A program made the position numbers and the translations under genes. The notes beneath the pieces were generated by a model that saw only the letters and a list, made by a program, of their open reading frames with translations, made no database searches and was not told the DNA's origin. Positions 53,798 through 62,064 of a DNA stretch of 64,000 bases are shown here, piece after piece. The stretch's first letter is position 1. Each line of letters starts with the position of its first letter. Source of the stretch: DAOMOP01 sp035444405 (GTDB lineage: Bacteria; Pseudomonadota; Gammaproteobacteria; Burkholderiales; Rhodocyclaceae); assembly GCA_035444405.1 (NCBI GenBank), contig DAOMOP010000001.1, positions 45,400-109,399 of the forward strand. The letters run 5' to 3'.

Positions 53798-54637
53798 TCA
53801 GGCGGTGTCGCGAAACACCTCGTCCGCGCGCCCCCACCGGAAGTCGCTCAACAGGCGACGCAGGCGGCCTTCGGTGCGATCGAGGTTCAGGTAGTGTCGA
53901 AAACGCGTCCGCGCCGACGCCTCGCGCACCCGCGGCTGGCCCGGATCGAGCTCCCACGGGTGGAGGTAGAAGATCGCCGCGCGTCTGTCCTCGCGATTGA
54001 CGCGCGCGATCTGCCAGCGCGAGAGCGCATACGGCAGCAGACGAAAATAGCCGCCACCGCCGGCCGGCCAGTTGCGTCCGAGCCAGCGCACGGTGGTCAC
54101 CGGCACCTCGACGAGGCCGTTGCCGAGGCGGTACGGAAAGCGCGGCGCATCCGGCATGCCGTAGTGGTCGTGACGGATCGGATAGATGCTGGAACTATAT
54201 GCGTAGCCGGCTTCGGCGATGCAGTCGTGCGCCCAGCGATTGCCCTCGCCGATTGAAAAACTCGGCGCGCGGTAGCCGACGACAGCGCGGCCGGACAAGT
54301 CCTCCAGCACCCGGCGGGCGAGCCGGATGTCGGCCAGGAAACACTCCGGCGTCTGGGCACTCGCGCGTTCGTGGCCGTAGCCGTGACTCGCGACCTCGTG
54401 CCCGCCGGCGGCAATGCGGCGCACCAGCTGCGGATAACGCTCGGCCACCCAGCCCAGCGTGAAGAAGGTCGCACGGGCGCCGTGTTCATCGAGCAGCGCG
54501 AGGATCAGATCGACGTTGCGCTCGACCCGGCACGGCACCCGCTCCCAGTGCTCGCGCGGAAAGTGCGGCGCCAGCGCCGAGACCTGGAAATAGTCTTCCA
54601 CGTCGATCGTCAGGGCATTGGTGATGGTCGTGCTCAT
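53798..54637 (-). CDS. Exosortase A locus polysaccharide deacetylase with DUF3473 C-terminus
   Basis: 279 residues. ALTIDVEDYFQVSAL (metal Asp-x-Asp motif), HEVASHGYGHERASAQ (His motif) and GYRAPSFSIG (motif 3) are intact, and the last 90 residues (YFRLLPYALSRWQI, FYLHPWELDPGQPR) are the DUF3473 domain found only in the XrtA-linked subfamily. Expected activity: removal of N-acetyl groups from the polymer or its precursor. Start and WecB stop share one base (TGATG). Confidence 0.94.
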   Translation of the reverse strand: MSTTITNALTIDVEDYFQVSALAPHFPREHWERVPCRVERNVDLILALLDEHGARATFFTLGWVAERYPQLVRRIAAGGHEVASHGYGHERASAQTPECFLADIRLARRVLEDLSGRAVVGYRAPSFSIGEGNRWAHDCIAEAGYAYSSSIYPIRHDHYGMPDAPRFPYRLGNGLVEVPVTTVRWLGRNWPAGGGGYFRLLPYALSRWQIARVNREDRRAAIFYLHPWELDPGQPRVREASARTRFRHYLNLDRTEGRLRRLLSDFRWGRADEVFRDTA

Positions 54638-55794
54638 CACGCCCCCTGCCGCTCGCCGTGCGTGGCGAGCCAATGCGACAAATGCGCGGCGATGCGTTCG
54701 GCGGCATGGCCATCCCACAGTTCCGGCACCCGCCCACGCTTGCCCCCACCGGCGAGAATCGTCTCGGCCGCGGCGAGCAGCGCCTGCATGTCGGTGCCGA
54801 CGAGCGTGTTGGTGCCCTGCTCGACGGTGATCGGCCGTTCGGTGTTCTCGCGGATCGTCAGGCACGGCACGCCGAGCGCGGTGGTCTCCTCCTGCATGCC
54901 GCCCGAATCGGTCAGGACCATCACCGCAGTCGCCATCAGCCCGAGCATCTGCAGGTAGCCCTGCGGCGGCACGACGATGAAGCCCGGCGCATCGAGGCGA
55001 TCGTACAGTTCGAAGCGCTCGAGGCTGTTGCGCGTGCGCGGATGCAGCGCGATCACGAGCGGCAGGCGCCGTGCGATCTCGCGCAAGGCATCGAGAATCG
55101 TCCCGAGCGTCGCCGCATCGTCGACATTGGACGGGCGATGCAAGGTCACGACGCCGTAGCCGGCCGCGATGCGGGACGGGTCATGGCCGGCCGCCCGCAG
55201 CAGCTCCTCGGCGGGCACCGCCCGCGGCAGGCTCGCGCGCAGCGTGTCGATCATGACGTTGCCGACAAAGACGATGCGCCCGGGCGCAATGCCCTCGCGC
55301 AACAGGTTGTCATGCGCACTGCGCTCGGTCGTATACAGCACGTCGGCGACCTGGTCGGTCAGCACGCGGTTGATCTCCTCGGGCATGCGCCGGTCGAAGC
55401 TGCGCAGACCGGCCTCGACATGGATGACCGGCACACCACGCTTGGATGCGACGAGGGCGCACGCGAGCGTCGAGTTGACGTCGCCGACGACCAGTGCCGC
55501 CCGCGCACCGTGAGCTTCGATGACCGGCTCGAAGCGCTTCATGATTTCGGCCGTCTGCACCGCGTGCGAGGCCGAGCCGACCTCGAGATTGATGTCTGGC
55601 GGAGGCAGACCGAGGTCGGCGAAGAGGCGGTCGTTCATGCCGGGATCGTAATGCTGGCCGGTATGCACGAGCAGTGTCGGCAGGTCCGGACAGCGAGCCG
55701 CCAGTGCGCGCATGATCGGCGCCAACTTCATGTAGTTCGGCCGCGCACCGACCACGCAGATCAGCGGTGCACCGGTGCGCTGCCCGTCACTCAT
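54637..55794 (-). CDS. wecB: UDP-N-acetylglucosamine 2-epimerase (non-hydrolysing)
   Basis: 385 residues. VVGARPNYMKLAPIMRAL opens the protein, VVGDVNSTLACALVA and VIHVEAGLRSFDRRMPEEINR carry the catalytic acidic residues, and LTDSGGMQEETTALGVPCL is the UDP-binding block. It makes UDP-ManNAc, so ManNAc or ManNAcA is likely a constituent of the polymer, which would also suit the deacetylases and amidotransferases in the locus. It overlaps the ATPase stop by 8 bp. Confidence 0.95.
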   Translation of the reverse strand: MSDGQRTGAPLICVVGARPNYMKLAPIMRALAARCPDLPTLLVHTGQHYDPGMNDRLFADLGLPPPDINLEVGSASHAVQTAEIMKRFEPVIEAHGARAALVVGDVNSTLACALVASKRGVPVIHVEAGLRSFDRRMPEEINRVLTDQVADVLYTTERSAHDNLLREGIAPGRIVFVGNVMIDTLRASLPRAVPAEELLRAAGHDPSRIAAGYGVVTLHRPSNVDDAATLGTILDALREIARRLPLVIALHPRTRNSLERFELYDRLDAPGFIVVPPQGYLQMLGLMATAVMVLTDSGGMQEETTALGVPCLTIRENTERPITVEQGTNTLVGTDMQALLAAAETILAGGGKRGRVPELWDGHAAERIAAHLSHWLATHGERQGA

Positions 55795-56878
55795 CGGCGC
55801 GATCCCCGCCCGGCATATCGCACCGTATCGCGTGCACGAGCTCGTTCAGGGCATGGACGATCGCGGCGGTGGACTGCTCCAGTGCCGCGAGCCGTGCCTC
55901 GAGCCGGCGCAGGTCGTGGTTCGACGCCATGTCCGCCACCTCGTCGGCAAGTCTGGGCGACACCCGCAATCGACTCGCGTCGATCGCCACGCCCTCGATT
56001 GCCGTCAGCGCCCGCGCGTCGCTCGACTTCGGACCGCGCGCGTTGACACGCATGGCCGAGCCGCCCTCGAATTCCTGGCGCAGCTCGGCGACGACTTCCT
56101 GGACGTCGGCCTCGCGGACACGGTGGCGGTCGGAGAGAAAGGCGGCCAGCAACAGGCGATCGCACAGGCTGTTGATCCGCCGCGGCACGCCCCCGGTAAA
56201 GCCGTAGATCACGCCGAACGCGTCGTCGTCGAAGGCCGGATCGTTCTGCCAGCCGACGTGGCCGAGGCGGTGCTCGATGTATGAACGCGTCTCCTCGCAG
56301 TCCATCGGACCGAGGTGGTAGGACGCGATCACGCGCTGGCGCAGCTGCTGCAGCTGGGTACCCTGCATCATGTCGCGGAACTCGGGCTGCCCGACGAGAA
56401 AGCTCTGCAGCAGCGCATGGTCCTGGAGCTGAAAATTCGACAGCATGCGCAGCTCCTCGACCGCCTGCTGGCTGAGGTTCTGCGCCTCGTCGACGATCAG
56501 CAGCGCACGCTTGCCGCTCGCCGCGAGCGACACGAAAAAGGTCTCGAGCGCGAGGAGCAGACCGGCCTTGTCGAGACTGCGGCTCGGCACGCCGAACGCC
56601 GCCGCGACCATGCGCAGGATGTCGTTCTCGTCGACCTGAGTGCTGACCAGATTCGCGGCCACGACCTTGGCCGGGTCCAGATGCTCGATCAGGTTGCGCA
56701 GCAAGGTCGTCTTGCCCGCCCCGACCTCGCCGGTGACGACGATGAATCCCTCGTTCTGGTGCAGGCCGTACTCGAGGTAAGCCATCGCCCGCCGGTGCCC
56801 GCGGCTACCGAAGTAGAAGGCCGGATCCGGATTGAGCTGGAACGGCTTGGCGCGAAACTTGAAGAAGGATTCGTACAT
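55787..56878 (-). CDS. XrtA-associated ExeA/GspA-like AAA ATPase
   Basis: 363 residues. It starts MYESFFKFRAKPFQLNPDPAF, the hallmark of ExeA-type secretion ATPases. GEVGAGKTTLLRNLI is Walker A (about residues 49-63) and ALLIVDEAQNLS Walker B, followed by an ATPase lid region with GGVPRRINSLCDRLLLAAF. In XrtA loci this protein is thought to energise or position the export complex. Lies 12 bp upstream of nothing but the outer-membrane protein stop, in the same operon. Confidence 0.93.
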   Translation of the reverse strand: MYESFFKFRAKPFQLNPDPAFYFGSRGHRRAMAYLEYGLHQNEGFIVVTGEVGAGKTTLLRNLIEHLDPAKVVAANLVSTQVDENDILRMVAAAFGVPSRSLDKAGLLLALETFFVSLAASGKRALLIVDEAQNLSQQAVEELRMLSNFQLQDHALLQSFLVGQPEFRDMMQGTQLQQLRQRVIASYHLGPMDCEETRSYIEHRLGHVGWQNDPAFDDDAFGVIYGFTGGVPRRINSLCDRLLLAAFLSDRHRVREADVQEVVAELRQEFEGGSAMRVNARGPKSSDARALTAIEGVAIDASRLRVSPRLADEVADMASNHDLRRLEARLAALEQSTAAIVHALNELVHAIRCDMPGGDRADE

Positions 56879-56890
56879 GGCGCGACCCGC

Positions 56891-58402
56891 TCAGAAGCGC
56901 AAGCCCAGAGTTGCCGAGATCACGTTTTCGCGGAATTCGTTCGCGCCGCGCGCATTCTGAAAACGGTACACCAGCGCGACGACGGCCTTCGGACTGAGAC
57001 GCTTCGAAACGCCGAACGATGCAAGCCAGCGCCGGATCTCGTCGGCCGTGGCAGTGTCGCGCTCCGCGCGCGAATGCGTCAGCGACGCGTTGAGCGAACT
57101 CGACCCCGACAGCCGGTGACGCCAGGATGCGCCGAGCGCGCGGGTACGTACCGTATCGGTGTCACGGAACTCATCGCCGACGCGCAATCCGCCAAGACCG
57201 CTTAGGCGTGAGCGCTCCGTACGCTGCGCCGACAAGGTCAGCGTATTGCGCACACCCACCAGCGAGACAGCCGCACGCAGAATTCGCGCGACAAAGAAAG
57301 CATTTGTGACGAACGAGTCTCCGGTCAGGCCAAGCTCGCGGCGGATTGCGTCCTCACGCTCGAGCGGGTCGGGAAACCGCTCCACGTAAGAGGGATCGTC
57401 AAACAGGGCCACAAAGAACGGATCCTGAAACACACTTCCAAACCGTTCGATCGATGAGCGAACATCACGCGCATGGGTAAGCAGCCAAATCGAGCGAGCT
57501 CGGCGATGGTTCACCGACAAGTTGTACCCTGATCCGAAGAAACGGTCCTCCACGAATCCGGAAATCGTCGTCCGCGGCGTCGGGAACCAGTCCGCGCCAG
57601 CACCGACGATACGCTCGTTGTCGACACGCGAGGCGCCGAAATCGTTGCGTTCGTAGCCCACGCTGCCCCGGACTCGCAGCTGCGAAGTGACGCGATAAAA
57701 CAAGGTAACTCGTGCGATCTCCTGAATTGCGTCCTCGACTCCGCGGTCACGGTAACTGGTTTCAATGCGCGAGTAGTCGAGCCCCCAGCCGAGGGGGCCG
57801 AAGGCAGACGAATTCTCGAGGCCCGCGTCCAGACGTCCCAGTCGCTGTGTACCGACGGCCCTGCCCCCGCTGTCGAACCAGCGTGAAAGGTAGCGCACAC
57901 GCCCTTGTGCGACACTGCCCATGCGGAACTCGAGCCGCGGAGCAATCGAATAGGTCCGTGTCTCACTGCCTCGATCGGTGGTCAGGAAGTCGTCATCGGC
58001 GCGACCTTCGAACAAGGACAGGTTGGAGCGGCGCACCCCTGCATCAAAATCCACGAACAGTAACTCGTCGATCGCCTCGACCTGCGCGTTGCCCTGCAGT
58101 TCGAGCGACGCACTGCCGCTGCCGCCACGGCTTCCACTGTCGCGCGAGCGTAGTGCGCCCCCCAGGCGCGTGTTCAGGCGGCCTTGTACGCGGCCGCCCG
58201 TACGCGTCGTGGTGAGGCCAAGGCCGGGCGTTACCTGTCCGACGAACGCGGAGCGCTCCTCATCGCGATCGGCACGCACGTTGTCCGTATAGGTCAGTCG
58301 GAACTGCACCGACGGATCGACGCGCACCAACTGCGCATGCGCTGCGCCAGCAACCGTGCTCAGCAGCATCACTCCAAGGATCTTGACCGGTAGAGAAGGC
58401 AT
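56891..58402 (-). CDS. PEP-CTERM system-associated outer-membrane beta-barrel protein
   Basis: 503 residues. A signal peptide (PVKILGVMLLSTVAGAAHA, cut near residue 22) is followed by amphipathic strand after strand with aromatic ends and a terminal SATLGLRF, the C-terminal Phe signature of outer-membrane barrels. About 16 to 20 strands can be counted. This is the barrel protein found in nearly all XrtA operons; a role as secretion channel or outer-membrane scaffold is supposed. The ATG at 58402 is chosen because it puts the signal peptide at the start; a longer frame upstream adds only odd repeats. Confidence 0.9.
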   Translation of the reverse strand: MPSLPVKILGVMLLSTVAGAAHAQLVRVDPSVQFRLTYTDNVRADRDEERSAFVGQVTPGLGLTTTRTGGRVQGRLNTRLGGALRSRDSGSRGGSGSASLELQGNAQVEAIDELLFVDFDAGVRRSNLSLFEGRADDDFLTTDRGSETRTYSIAPRLEFRMGSVAQGRVRYLSRWFDSGGRAVGTQRLGRLDAGLENSSAFGPLGWGLDYSRIETSYRDRGVEDAIQEIARVTLFYRVTSQLRVRGSVGYERNDFGASRVDNERIVGAGADWFPTPRTTISGFVEDRFFGSGYNLSVNHRRARSIWLLTHARDVRSSIERFGSVFQDPFFVALFDDPSYVERFPDPLEREDAIRRELGLTGDSFVTNAFFVARILRAAVSLVGVRNTLTLSAQRTERSRLSGLGGLRVGDEFRDTDTVRTRALGASWRHRLSGSSSLNASLTHSRAERDTATADEIRRWLASFGVSKRLSPKAVVALVYRFQNARGANEFRENVISATLGLRF

Positions 58403-58409
58403 CCATCGT

Positions 58410-59369
58410 TCAGGCCATGTCAGCACGAGCTTCCTTTCTGTCATTGCGGCCATAGCCGTATCCATAGCCGTATCCATAGGCATATCCGTAGGCTCGCAGC
58501 GCCTTTTCGCGCGACTTGTTGAGCACCATCAGCTTGATCGGGCAACTCTCTATCGTACCCAGCGCGTGCCTGACCGAGCTTTGCGGCGTGCGCTCGGACT
58601 CGACCACGAGCACGACCTGGCCCATGTGTGTCGCAAGCACGCGCGCCTCGGTCGTAGCGAGCAACGGCGGCGAATCGAACACAATCACGCGCTCCGAGTA
58701 GCGTTTGGCCATCTCCTGAAGAAGGCCGTTCATGGCCTCGGAAGCAAGAAACTCGGTAGCACGCTGGTGCGGCGTACCAGCCGGCAAGATCGACAACTTT
58801 TCGATGTTCGTGCGCAGCATCACGTCGGACGGATCGGACACTTCGCCGGTAAGGAGGTCCATCAGCCCCTTTTCCGGCGCAAGCGCGAGCGTCGACAGAA
58901 CAGACGGGCGCGACACGTCCGCATCGACCAGCAGGACCGTATGGTCGAGCTCCATCGCCATGCTGATGGCAAGATTGATGGCCGTGAACGACTTGCCCTC
59001 GCCGGGAAGGGCACTTGTGATCATGATCAGGTTGGCGTTCTCGGCTTGTGCAGCGCTACGGCCTTCCGCATTCTGAAGCAGCGGCCGCTTGATGACGCGG
59101 AACTCATCGGCAATCGTGCTACGCGGCAACCTTGGAGTGATGAAGCCGAGTTTGCCCAGACGCTCGATGTCGATCTCGACCAACTTCGAATGCGTCTTCG
59201 GAAGAGCCTCGGCCGCCCGCGCGTCAGGCTCGGCCGTCTCCTCGGCCAGCTTCGAGGGCGCGGCCGCGGTGCTCGCAGGAGCTTCGCGCGTGCCGGATTC
59301 CGGGGACGTGTCGGCGCCGGCCTGTCGGAGCTGATCCAGCCGCTCCACCGCTCTTTCGATAAGACTCAT
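58410..59369 (-). CDS. XrtA-associated tyrosine autokinase (BY-kinase)
   Basis: 319 residues, cytoplasmic, the stand-alone kinase half of a Wzc-like pair. TSALPGEGKSFTAIN at 118-132 is Walker A, VLLVDADVSRPS at 145-156 Walker A-prime, and ERVIVFDSPPLL the Walker B. Residues 1-60 are a low-complexity Ala/Glu/Thr region. The tail is an extreme tyrosine cluster, YGYAYGYGYGYGYG, about eight Tyr alternating with Gly, where autophosphorylation is expected. Partner of the chain-length protein at 59439. The 69 bp between them hold no gene. Confidence 0.94.
   Translation of the reverse strand: MSLIERAVERLDQLRQAGADTSPESGTREAPASTAAAPSKLAEETAEPDARAAEALPKTHSKLVEIDIERLGKLGFITPRLPRSTIADEFRVIKRPLLQNAEGRSAAQAENANLIMITSALPGEGKSFTAINLAISMAMELDHTVLLVDADVSRPSVLSTLALAPEKGLMDLLTGEVSDPSDVMLRTNIEKLSILPAGTPHQRATEFLASEAMNGLLQEMAKRYSERVIVFDSPPLLATTEARVLATHMGQVVLVVESERTPQSSVRHALGTIESCPIKLMVLNKSREKALRAYGYAYGYGYGYGYGRNDRKEARADMA
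58451..58494. repeat. 12-bp tandem repeat encoding the Tyr/Gly tail of the kinase
   Basis: Three copies and part of a fourth of a 12-bp unit (plus strand catagccgtatc), the first two identical and the third with two changes. Read on the minus strand each unit codes for Gly-Tyr-Gly-Tyr. Slippage here would change the number of tyrosines in steps of two without shifting frame. Confidence 0.85.
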
Positions 59370-59438
59370 GCGATCACACTTCCCCTGTCAGTGGGACGAT
59401 TGGAGCGGCTGCACCGGCATGGCGGTCGCAGCATGTGG

Positions 59439-60986
59439 TCAGCCCTGCAAGTACTGAATCGCGATGGCCGTGGCACTCATCAATCCGGCAAAACCGATGA
59501 GCCCGCCACTGAAAGCCACAAGCCCGAGGCGCTCGCGCCGGACACGACGGGCATCGGGCAACAGCGAAATCGAGCCCAGAACCGGCAACCCGGTGAACTC
59601 GCGCAGCGCACGGCCGTCGGTCACGGCCGGACGCAACTGGCTCAGCAAAAATGTCAGTCCGACACCTGCTGCCAGCGCGATCACACCCGCGATGCCCACC
59701 AGCAGAATGCGATTCGGCGCCGACGGGCTGGTCGGCAACGTGGGCGGATCGATGACCCGGAACTGGGTGATGCCGGATTGCGCCTCCATGTCGGCCGACA
59801 TCGTTGCCGTCTCACGACGCTGCACGAGCGCCTCGTAGTTGCGCTTGTGAATGTTGTAGTCGCGATCGAGCTGGACCAGTTCGGCCTCGAGCTGTGGTCG
59901 AAGCTGGGCGTTGTCGCGCAGGGCGTCGAGACGTCGTTCGAGTTCCTCGACCCGGGTGCGCAGCACCACGACCTGGGACTCTGCCTGTCCGAGCGCGAAT
60001 TGTGTCTGCTGATATACAGGGTTGACGTGGCCCTCGGTTTCCGGCTGGCTCTGACTCCGAAGTTCGATCACCTCGGCCTTCTGGCGCTCGATGTCTTCGA
60101 TCATGCGCCGCGTGATGATGACGTCAGGATGTTCGTCGGTGAAGCGCAGAAGCATTCCGTCGAGTTGCTGCCTGAGTTGCTCGATGCGCGAGTCGAACTC
60201 GGGCAGCGGAATCAGCGACGGATCGATTGCCGGGCGCGACTCCGCCGACGACTGCCCCTTCAACTGCTGGGCAAGGCTGTCGCGCACATTCTCGGCTTCG
60301 CGCAGTTCCAGCCGCGCCTGCTCCAGGCGTTCCATCGTCTCACCGATCTGGCTGACGAAGGTTCCGGCACCCGGACCGAGCATGCCCATGTGTCGGATAC
60401 GGAACTCGGTCATGCGATTTTCGGCCTCGGTCAGACGCTGCTCATAGGCCCGGATCTGGTCGTCGATGAAGCGACGGGCGGTGGCGGTGTCCTGACGCTT
60501 GCCGACCAGGCCGGATTCGACGAACAGCGACATCAAGGCCTGCACGATGCGCTGCGCGCGCTCGGGGTCGCTGTCCTCGTAGCGCAGCGAAAAGAGGTTC
60601 GACCCGCCACCCCGTCCGCCGTCGGCGATGCGCAGACCGCTCATCAGCTCGCCGATCAGCGCCTCGCGCTCGTCGGGCGTGCGCACCTCGAGGTCGAGGT
60701 CGGCCATCGTGATGAGTTTCTCGACGTTCGGTCGCGTGATCAGCGTGCGGCTCAGGATCGCCACCTGCTGGCCGACGTTCGGCTGCACGGCCAGCCCCGA
60801 CATCAGCGGCCGCAGCACCGATTGCGTGTCGACGAATACGCGCGCCGTCGAGGTGTAGCGGTCGGGCATCTGATACACGAACACGCCGCCCGCTATGCCA
60901 ACCAGCCAGGCCACCACGAGGCCCCACCAGCGGTAGCGCCACATACCGCGAAGATAGCCGGCTATCAGTCTGAGCAGGTCTTCCAT
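59439..60986 (-). CDS. XrtA-associated polysaccharide chain-length determinant (Wzc/GNVR type)
   Basis: 515 residues. Transmembrane span near residues 20-40 (WWGLVVAWLVGIAGGVFVY), Wzz-type periplasmic start (RYTSTARVFVDTQSVL), long helical coiled-coil region from about 160 to 390 (Gln/Glu-rich heptads), a second hydrophobic region near 435 and a third at the C terminus (GLIGFAGLMSATAIAI). It lacks a kinase domain; the kinase is encoded separately just downstream. It sets polymer length and links inner- and outer-membrane export parts. Confidence 0.94.
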   Translation of the reverse strand: MEDLLRLIAGYLRGMWRYRWWGLVVAWLVGIAGGVFVYQMPDRYTSTARVFVDTQSVLRPLMSGLAVQPNVGQQVAILSRTLITRPNVEKLITMADLDLEVRTPDEREALIGELMSGLRIADGGRGGGSNLFSLRYEDSDPERAQRIVQALMSLFVESGLVGKRQDTATARRFIDDQIRAYEQRLTEAENRMTEFRIRHMGMLGPGAGTFVSQIGETMERLEQARLELREAENVRDSLAQQLKGQSSAESRPAIDPSLIPLPEFDSRIEQLRQQLDGMLLRFTDEHPDVIITRRMIEDIERQKAEVIELRSQSQPETEGHVNPVYQQTQFALGQAESQVVVLRTRVEELERRLDALRDNAQLRPQLEAELVQLDRDYNIHKRNYEALVQRRETATMSADMEAQSGITQFRVIDPPTLPTSPSAPNRILLVGIAGVIALAAGVGLTFLLSQLRPAVTDGRALREFTGLPVLGSISLLPDARRVRRERLGLVAFSGGLIGFAGLMSATAIAIQYLQG

Positions 60987-61057
60987 GCGTCACCCCTCCG
61001 ATTGCGCCGCGCCTCTCGGCCACCGCGTCACCCCAGACCGGCCACGCCCGCGGCGAG

Positions 61058-61687
61058 TCAGAACCAGCTTTGCGGGATGATCAGTATGTCGCCGGGTCGC
61101 ACTTCCACGTTCGCCGAAACGTCGCCGTCCTTGAGCAGGTCGTCGATGCGCACACTGTACTGCTTGTTGCCTTCGGAGGTGCGCAGAATCGACGCCCGGT
61201 TACCAGCAGCGAAATCGGTGATGCCGCCGACCGCGATCATCACATCGAGCAGCGTCATGTGCTGATTGTAGGACAGCACCTGCGGCTGAGCCGCCTCGCC
61301 GATCACTCGAATCTGCTCGCTGTACGGTCCCCGGAAGCCGCCGACGATCACGGTCACCACCGGTTCGCGCAGATACTTCGACAGCGCCACTTCGATATCG
61401 CGGGCGAGTTCGCTCGGCGTCTTGCCCATTGCGGGCAAATCCTCGACCAACGGTGTCGTGATGCGTCCGTCGGGCCGCACCGGCACCGACATCGACACTT
61501 CGGGATTGCGCCACACGATGATATTGACCGAGTCACCCGGCCCGATGATGTAGTGATAGTCGAGATCGGCGGCTTGCGCAGGCGCGGGCGGATAGGGTGA
61601 CGTCGCGCAACCGGCCAGCGCGACGACGGCCACGACCATCGCCGCCCATCGCATCCCCGCGCCAAAGGTCGAAACAGTCTTTAACAT
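61058..61687 (-). CDS. XrtA-associated polysaccharide export lipoprotein (Wza/BexD-like)
   Basis: 209 residues from the ATG at 61687, which has AAGGGGAAA well placed. A lipoprotein signal peptide ends VALAGC, so Cys is lipidated. YIIGPGDSVNIIVWRNPEVS and RPDGRITTPLVEDLPAMG make the polysaccharide export (PES) domain, followed by one SLBB domain (IRVIGEAAQPQVLSYNQ, MTLLDVMIAVGG) and RPGDILIIPQSWF at the end. Short compared with Wza, as is typical of the XrtA version. First gene of the leftward operon; the 377-bp divergent region upstream probably holds its promoter. Confidence 0.95.
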   Translation of the reverse strand: MLKTVSTFGAGMRWAAMVVAVVALAGCATSPYPPAPAQAADLDYHYIIGPGDSVNIIVWRNPEVSMSVPVRPDGRITTPLVEDLPAMGKTPSELARDIEVALSKYLREPVVTVIVGGFRGPYSEQIRVIGEAAQPQVLSYNQHMTLLDVMIAVGGITDFAAGNRASILRTSEGNKQYSVRIDDLLKDGDVSANVEVRPGDILIIPQSWF

Positions 61688-61788
61688 CGTCGGATTTCCC
61701 CTTATCGAAGTTGACTGACGCCACACGAGCCGGTCCGGCGTTTGTGCATATCCTATAAGAATCATCATAAGGCGTGCAGGACAAAATG

Positions 61789-61835
61789 CACAACCGCTCA
61801 CATGCCCGGGTTACACAACCGCTTACATACCCGGC
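61789..61835. repeat. Two 22-bp imperfect direct repeats, period 25 bp
   Basis: CACAACCGCTCACATGCCCGGG at 61789-61810 and CACAACCGCTTACATACCCGGC at 61814-61835 differ at three positions and are offset by 25 bp. They lie between the two divergent starts, just behind the weak leftward promoter candidate, as expected of operator sites for a dimeric regulator. Confidence 0.7.
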
Positions 61836-61845
61836 ACGACTGCAC

Positions 61846-61854
61846 TGCTAAATT
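61846..61854 (+). promoter_or_regulatory. Extended -10 promoter candidate for the FeeM-like gene
   Basis: TGCTAAATT gives a TGn-extended -10 (TAAATT) directly after the direct repeats; no good -35 is present, which an activator or the extended -10 could replace. The hexamer also sits in an 11-bp near palindrome GCTAAATTAGC. Pattern only. Confidence 0.3.
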
Positions 61855-61978
61855 AGCGCGCAAAGAATGGAGCCATGCGGCAGCGCAACATCCGCAGCGA
61901 AGTTCCACACGAACCCACCACAGCGAGACCACGACGACGCCCGGTCCGGCCGAGCGCCGCGGCGGATTTCGCTCGCGC

Positions 61979-61993
61979 CTCCCGGACCGGGAG
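61979..61993. repeat. 15-bp perfect inverted repeat upstream of the FeeM-like gene
   Basis: CTCCCGGACCGGGAG is a 7-bp perfect inverted repeat around one base, 71 bp before the chosen start. The one-base centre argues for a protein-binding site rather than an RNA hairpin, but GC-rich palindromes arise often by chance in this DNA. Confidence 0.4.
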
Positions 61994-62064
61994 TACCGTT
62001 GACATCGGGGTTGCCGTCCCCTTCGGGAAAGCACCCTGGCAAGTCACAGGAGCCATTCGACACC

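Larger units (their letters stand above)
61688..62064. promoter_or_regulatory. Divergent control region between the XrtA operon and the FeeM-like gene
   Basis: A 377-bp stretch without a supportable gene, and the only sizeable divergent spacer at this end. It includes an AT-richer patch (61745-61790), two 22-bp direct repeats (61789-61835), an extended -10-like element for rightward transcription and a 15-bp inverted repeat (61979-61993). For leftward transcription TATGAT (minus strand, about 61762-61767) with TTGTGC 18 bp upstream is a weak sigma70 candidate. No match to the sigma54 -24/-12 pattern was found, although such promoters are reported for some XrtA genes. Confidence 0.5.

Noticed and set aside
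58356..61265. A 969-codon open frame on the plus strand, antisense to the kinase and chain-length genes
   Set aside because: Composition (Arg, His, Leu, Gln) is that of an antisense shadow; the opposite strand encodes three proteins with intact motifs and ribosome binding sites.
61688..62064. Possible sigma54 (-24/-12) promoter for the XrtA operon
   Set aside because: I looked for TGGCAC-N5-TTGC on both strands; the nearest partial matches (around the CATGCCC and CGGCACG segments) lack the second half.
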